From assembly GCA_021234155.1 (NCBI GenBank), contig JAJEKV010000001.1:24911189-24975188 (forward strand): a stretch of 64,000 nt of DNA. Direction: 5' to 3'. A program made the translations under genes and the position numbers. Position 1 is the stretch's first letter; the number at the start of each line of letters is the position of its first letter. Of the stretch, positions 55,690 through 64,000 are shown in pieces. This DNA is from Isoetes taiwanensis (lineage: Eukaryota; Streptophyta; Lycopodiopsida; Isoetales; Isoetaceae). The notes beneath the pieces were generated by a model. That model ran no database searches and was not told where the DNA came from. It saw nothing but the letters and a program-made list of their open reading frames with translations.

Positions 55690-56175
55690 CTATGCAGGAT
55701 AAGATTGGATAACAAGGATTCAAAGCGAGAACAACTATGTCTACAAAAATTTGCAGAGGTGCAAGTCTTCATCAAATCTGGAAGGGCAAAAGAAGCGAAG
55801 GTTATACTAATTGTGCACTATTAAGTACATAAGTTATTGGTTACACAACTCATTTTCCTTACCACAAGCATTTATGCCATTTTCAATTGCTTTCTTCGCT
55901 ATAAGTCTCACTTGCACCTCTTTCTGGTCTAAGTATGCATCTAATGCTGACTGCTGTTGCATAAGATGCAGCAAAACTATTGAGCAAAACTGTAAAAGTT
56001 AGCATTATAGCTATAGCCACATCCATGATTTGATTGTTGGAGAGCTTGCACAAATATTGAGGCTTTAAACAGATATAATCGATCATGCATAACCGAAAGA
56101 ATACATACCTTTTAACGCCTCATCTAACGAGGACTTGCCCATCTCTGTGATAATTTTTCTGGAAAATTTACATGT
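55690..56175 (-). pseudogene. Two or three exons of an unrecognised gene
   Basis: On the minus strand the acceptor TTTTCCAG leads to an exon ending EMGKSSLDEALK at a strong GTATGT donor (about 56,109). After an acceptor CAATAG (about 55,983) the frame continues VLLHLMQQQSALDAYLDQKE and VQVRLIAKKAIENGINACG to GTAAGG (about 55,867). A further acceptor (CTTCCAG, about 55,779) opens another short frame. Reading phases agree at both junctions, and the translated segment has the composition of a conserved helical protein. No family was recognised. It may be a captured gene piece. Confidence 0.4.
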
Positions 56176-56711
56176 ATGCTTCCACTCGCTGCAATGTTGA
56201 AGGTTCCTGTCATATTTCTAATACTCGAATTTTATTCTTTTAACTAATAGGGAGAGAATAATTAGAGCATTCATCCATCTAGTGCAGCTTGAGTCTACAC
56301 ATATTGTTGCACATATTGTTGGAATCTGAACCTGTATATTCTACAAAGTACTCAATACACAGTTCATTTTTATTAGGATGCATAAGCAAAACCCAAACAA
56401 AAATAAAGAATTAGCTAACATCTTATGATTTGAAGAATCAAAACTGAATCATTGCTTGAAAATCTATAAAATCATCAAACTGGGCTTCAAATGGACATTT
56501 CCTATTTCAAAAACTCATGTTGTTGCAAATGAAGGTCCTGAAGTTCTGGGAGCTCCGCAATCTCTATACTCTTGCTGATCAAGTGGCAACCTACCAAATT
56601 CAGCGTTGTATCTTTTTCAAATGCTTAATTTTTAAAGAGACTTGGGTCAGTACATGACATCCTCTAAGGTTGTGACGTTGCAAGATGGTGTTTAACACAC
56701 CAATGTTAGTA

Positions 56712-57610
56712 AATACATGTTCAAAGCAGTGTTTGAATCTTCTTGCAGTAGTAGGATAAGTTCAATATCATCAGTCTGTGAAAGATGTCAATCTTTGGCA
56801 GACTTGGTCCACCCGATAAAGAAATACCTCATACGGCACATCTCTAGAGAAAATAGGATAAGATCAAAATCACAACAAGCAGGCAACTTCAGTCAATGCA
56901 AAATTTGAAATTCCAGCATTCAATCGTAACAGATATTCCACCAAATAAGAGATAATGTTAGAATCTTATTGCAGCAGGATAGGATAGGGCTCACCAATCT
57001 ATGAAAATTGCCAATCCAGATGGCCTAAATCTGGAGTAATCAAAGGAGCACAGATTTATGATTCCAGTCGAATGTAGGAGATTGGTTGTGCCATGGAATT
57101 TTGGCAGATGAAAGAGCTGTGAAGATCTGCCTATGAAGCTCTGGCTAGTGGAGTGTAAATAGGAGGACATCAGATTTAGGCCAAGCTTACAGAAAGGAGG
57201 CGTGATTGGAAGGAGACAATTGCTAAGGGCTAGATAACGTCTTGTGCAGAGGCGTTATGGCCCAGGAAAAAAATGGCCGAGTGGCCAGGAAAGTCCTCGA
57301 CCGTACCGAGGACTTTCCTGGCCACATGGCCACGAGGCCATTTTTGACTGGCCATAACACCTCTGCACAAGATGTTATCAGCCTTAAAGTCTTTGGCTGA
57401 GGCATTTGGCAGAGTAGCTGCCATAGCTAAGCTTGGCCAAGCTTGTCAACCCGCTGTATATGCACAACAGAAGATTTTCTTACGGAGGATTTTGCAGAGC
57501 TTAATAATGCTGAAGCTGACGGCAACAAAAATTTTCCAAAATTTTCTTACAGCAGAGGATTTCTTACAGAGCTTTTGTGCTGCAGCGACTAGCAGGGGGG
57601 AAACTAGCTT
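56712..57610. repeat. Segmental duplication, copy 1
   Basis: AATACATGTTCAAAGCAGTG begins a block repeated at 58,109. It includes GGCAGACTTGGTCCACCCGA, GATTCCAGTCGAATGTAGGA, a foldback element, AAGTCTTTGGCTGAGGC and TATATGCACAAC. Identity looks high in the first 140 bp and lower towards the end. Confidence 0.8.
57235..57380. mobile_element. Foldback (MITE-like) element, copy 1
   Basis: GATAACGTCTTGTGCAGAGG on the left and CCTCTGCACAAGATGTTATC on the right are near-perfect inverted repeats. The inverted match continues through GTTATGGCC, GAGTGGCCAGGAAAGTCCTC and GAGGACTTTCCTGGCCAC to a short central loop (about 57,305). The whole 146 bp could fold into one long hairpin. A diverged copy is at 59,160-59,308. 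Confidence 0.8.
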
Positions 57611-57614
57611 TTGT

Positions 57615-58022
57615 AAACGTGAAGAGTATAAGGGCCAACACATTAATTTCCTTATACTTGACGTCATAGGCACCGTGTTCACATTTGCTCCTATTATAAG
57701 ATCTTTGTTATCAAATCTGTAAAGTTTGGCGCTTACAATGCACTATTTTATGTTCCTGACAAGGTGCATGCAGGTCAGCTGAATGGGGTACTTCAAGCAA
57801 AAAGTTTGATTGTCCAGATTTAAGGTTTTCAGCAAAATTTGTTAGCTAAAGCTCATAGTCATTTCTACTTTTGCAAAGCGGTCCTTAAATCAGTTCCTCT
57901 GCAATAACATTGAAGAGTAGACAGCTGCATTGAATAGCAGGCAATTGGGTTGCAGTATCGGATCTATGCACTGCGTAAGAAATGAGGGACATATCTATTT
58001 TTGGATATTTTTGGCCATGATA
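57615..58022. repeat. 400-bp direct repeat, copy 1
   Basis: From AAACGTGAAGAGTA to TTTTTGGCCATGATA. It is nearly identical to 62,947-63,340 apart from small indels. Landmarks: TTAATTTCCTTATACTTGA, ATTTATGTTCC-type sequence and AGACAGCTGCATTGAATAGC. Confidence 0.9.
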
Positions 58023-58408
58023 GTTTTACGATGAAAGTAGAGCCACGTGTTGGAACATTATAGTTTCAAAACATTGAATAAGTCCCACTTTTCTTGAATA
58101 TGTGATAAATACATGTTCAAAGCAGTGTTTGAATCTTCTTGCAGTAGTAGAATAAGTTCAATATCATTAGTCTGTGAAAAATGTCAATCTTTGGGCAGAC
58201 TTGGTCCACCCGATAAAGAAATACCTCATACGTCACATCTCTAGAGGGATCACAACATGCAGGCAACTTCAGTCAATGCAAACTCCAGCATTCAATCGTA
58301 ACAGATATCTCACCAAATAAGAGATAATGTTAGAATCTTATTGCAACAGGATAGGATAGGGCTCACCAATCTGTGAAAATTGCCAATCCAGATGGCCTAA
58401 ATCTGGAG

Positions 58409-58790
58409 TAAGTTTGAATGTTCTTAGGGTTATAAAACCATATGGAGTCATAGGGGTTTTTGAGTGTTCTTCTAGTTGTGGATCTTTCAGGGGATTCAGC
58501 AGCCTGCAGCCTCTCTGATTCCTCGACTCAGGTACAAACTTTTTCAAAGCTTTCTGGTGTTCCCGGGAGTAGTAGAGCGGAAGTTTACCATTTGGCGGGA
58601 CTTCTTGGGTGTTGTAGATGGTGATGGTCAGTTTGTACAGCAGTAGAGCTGCAGTTTTTCTGTGAGTTTGTTGTGGAGTTTTGAGGTATCGCTGTCTCTT
58701 CGGGGCAGTTCTCCTTCCTCCTCACTTGCTTTGTAACATTACCATTCTTTTAATATATTGATGACACAGTTCTTCAAAAAAAAAAAAATT
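58409..58790 (+). mobile_element. Probable 3' end of a LINE with poly(A)
   Basis: This part of the insertion ends TTTGTAACATTACCATTC then TTTTAATATATTGATGAC and TTCTTC before about 13 A. A T-rich 'TTGTAA...TTTTAATA' tail followed by A is the usual 3' end of plant LINEs. The body is not preserved. A second A run at 58,918-58,931 suggests another short insertion behind it. Confidence 0.45.
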
Positions 58791-59159
58791 GCCTATCAGA
58801 AACACGTATACTAGAGGTTTTCGGCTACCCCATGCACGGCGGTGGCATATGCCGTATAAAGAAGGTCGGGGAGGGGGAGGTATGATATTTGATAAGGTTT
58901 GTGATGGTGTGGCATCAATAAAAAAAAAAGGGAAGGTCGATGAACAGAAGCATATATGAAAGATTGAACGTGCAGATCGAATCAAAGGAGCACAGATTTA
59001 TGATTCCAGTCGAATGTAGGAGATTGGTTGTGCCATGGAATTTCGGCAGATGAAAAGAGTTGTGAAGATCTGCCTATGAAGATCTGGATGGTGGAGTGTA
59101 AATAGGAGGACATCAGATCTGAGGAGGTGTGATTGGAAGGAGACAATTGCTAAGGGCTA

Positions 59160-59308
59160 GATAACGTCCACAGTGTAGGCGTTATGGCCCGAGAAAAAAA
59201 AAAAGCCCAGAGTGGCGGGAAAGTCCTCGCCCATCTGAGGACTTTCCTAGCCACATGGCCCGCGAGGCCATTTTTTGATCCAGCCATACCTCCACCGACA
59301 GCGTTATC
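59160..59308. mobile_element. Foldback element, copy 2
   Basis: GATAACGTCCACAGTGTAGG on the left and AGCGTTATC on the right, with the inner arms GAAAGTCCTC and GAGGACTTTCC intact. The outer arms have drifted and pair poorly compared with copy 1. Confidence 0.7.
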
Positions 59309-59579
59309 AGCCTTAACGTCTTTGGCCGAGGCATTTGGCAGAGTAGCCGCCATAGCTAAGCTTGGCCAAGCTTGTCAACCCGCGGTATATGCACAATGTA
59401 AGATTTTTCTTCACGGAGGATTTTTGCGAGCTTAATAATCTTTGGTTTGCGGCAACAAAAAATTTCCAAAATTTTTCTTCTGCAGAGGATTTCTTCTGAG
59501 ACTTTTGTGTCTTTGCAGAAGCGGGGAAAACTAGCTTTTGTGCTAGTTCCGGCTTCCAGCAAACCGGATTCTTCCAACA

Positions 59580-60600
59580 TCTAGCAAGCTAAAAGAGGGC
59601 AAGCCAAATTCCTGATAATCTTCAAGGACGTACCTGGAGGCCTGGCTATGGCGGCTTTTTAGTGCCTGGTTATGGGGGTGTTTAAGCATGTCGAACCTTG
59701 GCTATAGTGCAGGGATTCGATCATGGCTATCAGAGGGATTATAGCTGCTGGGCTGCTGTTGCAGCATGCAAAAGGCATAGCAAGCTAAAATAGGGCAATT
59801 ATCAAGTCGGATTATTTTGTGATAAACTATGGAATGGGGCTTTTGAGCATGTCGCAGGCCTGGCTATGGCGTCTTTTGAGCAGGAATTCGACCACGACGT
59901 CGAAACACGGCGAGGATCCAACCACAACGTCGGATTCGAACATGGCAATAAAAAAACATGACGTCCCAGCAAATCAAATGTTATAGACATAACATCTATG
60001 TTATGGCCATAACAGATTCGGCCACATATGTTACTGGGGATAACATCTTGAAATCGAGGTTGGGATCCAATCTTACGGCTACACGCAGAGGCCAAGGACG
60101 TTAAGGAGGAGATGCAGGCAGGTGAAAGGGCAAAGTAGTGTGAGCAGAGGGGAAGATGACAGATTGAATCGTGGATGCAGGCACTATGAAGGGAACTAGC
60201 ACACAGAAGGAATCTTTGATGATTGGATGTTGTGAAAGGATCCGGCAGACCATCTGTGCATACGTCGGAATCTTTGGAGGTCCCAAATTCACTTCAAATG
60301 CTTTTTGGAGTCAACAAAGCTTGAATCATCCGACTTTCAGTTTGTTCAGAGGGAGAAGAGAGCAGGAGGTTGAGCCTTTGTCCAATCTCTAAGTTCAATT
60401 CTCAGGCTCAACAAATTCTAGATTTTAGCATGCCACTATACGCTTCGCAGTTTCAAGCCCAGAACCAACTGTTTTGGAGCATTTTTTTATCGATCCGGGT
60501 CTATCTGAGCTCAAATTGCATCAAACCAGTGTTAAAGTGACAGGCAAAGTGATTAGAAGGACTTTGAAGCAGTTCATTCTCAGCTTCCCTGCACAGTTTT
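59580..60600. other. 1 kb with no recognisable gene
   Basis: Contains repeated GGCTATGGCG and CCTGGCTATGG phrases near 59,640-59,880 and GTTATGGCCATAAC palindromes near 60,000. No coding feature is supported. Confidence 0.4.
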
Positions 60601-60604
60601 GCGC

Positions 60605-60780
60605 TTGATTTTTGACCAGAAATACTGCTTTTTGGCCGGAAATACCCTCTCTCTCTTTTTCTTGTGGGATTACACTCTTTTTGGCCATGTATACTATTTT
60701 TTGGCCAGAAATACCACCTGGCTGGATGGCCAGAAATACCACTGAAAAAAGCCGGAATTACCACATCCCACACTCTAAAG
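60605..60780. repeat. TTTTTGGCCAGAAATACC repeats
   Basis: Five or six loose copies of TTTGGCCRGAAATACC, spaced 20-50 bp. In one frame they spell FWPEIP strings, which is not a gene. Confidence 0.6.
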
Positions 60781-60944
60781 ACGACGTCCTTTCCTGCAAG
60801 CATAATTTTAATCTCGTTGATAGGCACAAGTTTACTAGTTTACTAGTTTACTAGTTTGAATGCAATGTGACACGAAGGTGGTATTTTGTGCTAATTAAGA
60901 AAAGACGGATCACATTGGCAGCGCAGTTTTGCACATTAAGGAAA

Positions 60945-62620
60945 CCCTCAATATACGAGGAGGTTCTTCTCTTCTTCGGCGGTGTGCCAGTTCTAGAGCT
61001 TTATCTAAGAATAAGCAACTTCATGTCAGGAATGAATTAGGCAATGAGCGACTTCTGGCAAATCTTTTTTATGCCCATGATGCCAGGCCGGTGTTTGATA
61101 ACTTGCTCAATCCAATATTCCTGGAATATTATGATTGCAGCTTATGCTCGCCAGAAACAATTTTAAAACCGCTCTTGAGCTTTTCCTCATCATATGCCAA
61201 AACAGAATGTGGTCTCATGGAATGCTTTGCTTGCAGGATTTTCTCAACACGGCCATCTTAAAGAAGCCCTTCAATTATTCAACAAATGCCTAACAAGGTA
61301 GGCTATCTGAAAGAGGCAGTTGAACTTTGTACTTGTATGACTGATAAGACTTTTGCCTCATAGAATAATACTCTTGCAGCTTATGTCCAGCAGGATGGTG
61401 TGGTCAAACACTCTTTCAACGAATGCCTTGAAGGGATGCGGTTTATTGGACTACAATGATTGCAGGCCATGCTCATTCTAACAAAGACCATGCAAGAATG
61501 TGATTTCATAAACTGTCACCATTGAAGCATATGCTAAGGAAGGGCACCTGGACCATGCTTTTGATCTTTTTAAGCAGCAAATATATGGTAACATGGAATG
61601 TGATGTTTTCTGCTCTTGCCCAGGTGGTCAGGTCATGGAGGCTCTTAATTTGTTACAATAGATGCCTGTCGGGATATAGTCTCATGGAATACGATGATTG
61701 CAACTTATGCTCAGTGGGGGTTAGATGAAGCCCGTGAGCGCTTTCAACAAATGCCTCAGCATGATGTTATCTCCTGAAATGCAATGCACAGCAAAAACAA
61801 GTTGAGGATGCCTATAACTTCCTTTTAAAAATGCCTGGCCTGGAATGTGATGATCTTGGCATATGCCGAGGCAAACATGACAGATGATGGTCTGCAACTG
61901 TTTCAACAAATGAAAAAAGAGCATATGCTCCCATGATCATTTTTCGTTTGTTGAAACAGTTGTAGACCATCATCAAGAACATAAAAAAAGGTCACCCATA
62001 AATGCTTTCGGCCAAGTGGTTTGAGTTAGATATTGTGCTAGGTAGTTCTTTGATCATTATGTATGGGAAGTGTGGAAGCTTAGAAAATGCATGAAAGGTG
62101 TTTGACAAAATGCATACCAGGAATATTGTTGCTTGGAATGTCACGATTGCAATATATGCTCAGCATGGCACAGAGAAGAAGCATTAAAGATGTTTCGGCT
62201 AATGCAGAAGAGAGGGTTTATGCCAAATGAGGTTACATTTGGTGGCATACTACAACCTGCAGTCATAGTGCTTTGGTGGATGATGGTTGTCACTGCTTTG
62301 TGTCCTCTGGTAGGCATCATAATTCATAATATAGCACCAAATTGGGATTATTATAATTCCATGGTCGTTTTTTTGGGGAGAGCATTGAAGCTAGATGGAG
62401 TAGATTCATTTATCACTAACATGCCATTTAGAGCTGGTGCAATACCTTGAACATCCCTTTTAGGTTTGTGCAGAAATCATGGTGATGTGAGACTCAGACA
62501 GGGGGCTGCATAAAAACTTTTGAAGGTAGATCTTGAAAGTTCTGCACCATCTTTTGGTTATAGGAGATTTATGCTGCAGCTGGTCGTCGGGATGTATTAA
62601 GAATGCAAAGAAGTATTTTG
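60945..62620 (+). pseudogene. PLS-class pentatricopeptide-repeat pseudogene
   Basis: Disrupted frames show the PPR pattern: LLRRCASSRALSKNKQLH at the start, AHDARPVFDNLL, NIMIAAYARQK, MPKQNVVSWNALLAGFSQHG, LKEALQLFNK, VSWNTMIATYAQWGLDEAR, VFDKMHTRNIVAWNV and RGFMPNEVTFGGIL. An E-domain-like tail follows (FLGRALKLDGVDSFITNMPF, then LLGLCRNHGDVRL). PPR proteins of this class edit or process organelle RNA. At least six stops or frameshifts interrupt the reading, so it cannot make a full protein. No targeting peptide or DYW end was recognised. Confidence 0.85.
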
Positions 62621-62946
62621 AAGTCAGAGATCTTACCTAATGATATTGTGTAAGTAATTGGGTATATTTGATTTGACAGGGAGGCTCCATGGAGAGTTTC
62701 TTTAGCAAAGCTCCATGGAGCATGTTTAAGGGCATAAAGATATGCAGTATTGTGCATGGCTATACACAAGCCATGTATTTGGGCAAATCAGCATAAGGTG
62801 TCCTGTTTCATAGCACATAGAGAGCTATTTGCATGAGCAGCACAATTATTCATTTAATATTTCTATTCATGTCAAAAGAACCATATTAATATTTATATAA
62901 CTCTGAGACAATGGTGGATTAGATAAGCAATATTTTATCTACGCAG

Positions 62947-63340
62947 AAACGTGAAGAGTAAACATTAATTTCCTTATACTTGATGTCACAGGCACCGTGT
63001 TCACATTTGCTCCTGTTATAAGATCTTTGTTATCAAATCTGTAAAGTTTGGCGCTTACAATGCACTATTTTATGTTCCTGACAAGGTGCATGCAGGTCAG
63101 CTGAATGGGGTACTTCCAGCAAAAAGTTTGATTGTCCAGATTTAAGGTTTTCAGCAAAATTTAGTAGCTAAAGCTCATAGTTATTTCTATTTTTGCAAAG
63201 CCGTCCTTAAATCAGTTCCTCTGCAATAACATTGAAGAGTAGACAGCTGCATTGAATAGCAGGCAATTGGGTTGCAGCATCGGATCTATGCACCGCGTAA
63301 GAAATGAGGGATATATTTTGGATATTTTTGGCCATGATAT
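62947..63340. repeat. 400-bp direct repeat, copy 2
   Basis: Partner of 57,615-58,022. It lies after the PPR pseudogene, so the two copies bracket 59-63 kb. Confidence 0.9.
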
Positions 63341-63374
63341 TTTGTCTTCCAAAAAGGTGATAATGCAAAGGCGA

Positions 63375-63677
63375 AAAAAAGGGAGCCAAAGGAACCTTTA
63401 AAAACTCGGAAGCTAGCGAAGGAAGACCAAGAAAAAAGTCGCAGCTGAAGTGATCAAAGCGCCAAAGATGAACTCGCTGCTTCAACAAGCTCCAATTATC
63501 AGCTCAAACGTCTGCACTGCTCCGGCTGCATCTCAAGCCGTAGTAACTAGAGTTTCCATGCCAGGTTTGGCATCACAAAGCAGAGTAGAAGATGGAACTA
63601 GAAACCCAAATATGTTGAAGATTGTGAACCAGCTGAACGCCCAACCGGGATTATTACAGCATCCGAATCAAACCTGA
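63375..63677 (+). CDS. Short basic ORF of unknown function
   Basis: The upstream frame has KKREPKEPLKTRKLAKEDQE, with a plausible alternate frame KKTKKKVAAEVIKAPKMNSL. That alternate frame leads into the open frame ending GLLQHPNQT. The basic Lys-rich start suggests a nuclear or nucleic-acid-binding segment, but it is only about 90 residues, and no family is recognised. Low support as a real gene. Confidence 0.25.
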
Positions 63678-64000
63678 TATCCTTAAAGGCCTGTTTCCTC
63701 GTCAATTCGTCGACGATCCTCAAAATTAAACATTGCAATCTCTTTTTAAGTAAGTGGGCTTTACCCAACGACGTAACGTTGTCTCTTTCTTCATAAGAGG
63801 ATGCTCGTCAAATAGTTAGATCGCTATGTATCTTCTTTCCACCGCATAATGTAAATTTGATGAATGAATTTCAAGGTGCACCTGCACCAGCTCCATCCAG
63901 TATTAAGATCCAAAAATTTAAGGTGCACCATCTACTGGCAGTCTTGCAAGTTCCTGTTAGATCAGTATAGAAATTTGCTACAGATTCAACTTTAGCCTAC
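63678..64000. other. End of window, nothing recognised
   Basis: Mixed-composition DNA with no clear motif; it may continue a gene or repeat beyond the window. Confidence 0.4.

Larger units (their letters stand above)
58109..59560. repeat. Segmental duplication, copy 2, with an insertion
   Basis: It repeats the 56.7-57.6 kb block. About 575 bp of extra DNA (58,409-58,981) separates CTAAATCTGGAGTAA from TCAAAGGAGCACAG, which are adjacent in copy 1 (57,019-57,050). Confidence 0.8.

Noticed and set aside
60612-60854. ORF with repeated FWPEIP
   Set aside because: It is produced by repeated TTTGGCCAGAAATACC sequence; no sustained coding character.

Overview
The window looks like nuclear DNA from a land plant with a large, transposon-rich genome. 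Evidence: decayed plant Ty3-type LTR retroelements with a plant Met-tRNA-type primer site, CACTA (En/Spm) DNA transposon sequence, a plant PLS-class pentatricopeptide-repeat (PPR) pseudogene, a TIR1/AFB auxin-receptor-like fragment and a plant CDC48 exon fragment. The PPR style and the amount of decayed repeat DNA suggest a seed-free vascular plant or a gymnosperm, but that is inference. I see no intact, ordinary housekeeping gene, rRNA, CRISPR or bacterial feature. Most of the window is repeat debris.

Layout. 1-4.5 kb: an acidic Glu/Ser-rich ORF on the minus strand with a TATA box, between two related short repeats, then a broken gene with an LDNC.GQNKN / HTHEDVDALF signature (a transposase-like family). 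4.5-12.5 kb: mostly anonymous AT-rich DNA, with an auxin-receptor-like fragment (6.95-7.57 kb) abutting a dispersed repeat that recurs at 27.7 and 31.6 kb. 12.5-15.6 kb: two LTRs with primer sites, head to head, forming a kilobase-scale inverted repeat, then the 3' edge of another LTR element. 16.4-17.5 kb: an unrecognised coiled-coil / RING-like / acidic-tail gene. 20.1-25.5 kb: GC-richer DNA packed with hairpin families whose arms change in matched pairs, a tandemly duplicated ORF and a LINE C-terminal remnant. 25.5-32 kb: no recognisable gene. 32.1-33.4 kb: a Ty3 integrase split by a 236-bp MITE with 8-bp target duplication. 36.2-39.8 kb (minus strand): one LTR, gag and protease of a Ty3-like element with no polymerase.

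40-53 kb: tandem and palindromic repeats around a CACTA-derived region starting with a terminus at 45,048. That region holds subterminal GTCAG repeats, a minus-strand accessory gene, a captured CDC48 fragment, and a plus-strand tnp2-type transposase gene with a SET-domain-like ORF lodged between its N-terminal zinc-finger part and its catalytic part. A second CACTA-like terminus lies at 52,284, followed by a 19-bp minisatellite. 53.2-55.2 kb (minus strand): a large ORF with AEDET and SSDGDARRR motifs, probably an unclassified transposase. 55.7-56.2 kb: two well-formed exons of an unknown gene. 56.7-63.3 kb: segmental duplications, two foldback elements, a LINE 3' end and a PPR pseudogene. The last 600 bp hold a small basic/low-complexity ORF of unknown role.

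The recognisable coding sequence is almost all mobile-element machinery or captured host-gene fragments. The least conventional signals are the SET-like ORF inside the CACTA transposase gene, the hairpin families with compensatory arm changes at 20-25.5 kb, and the 53-54.5 kb transposase-like gene. All coordinates come from reading the sequence by eye; no database search was run.
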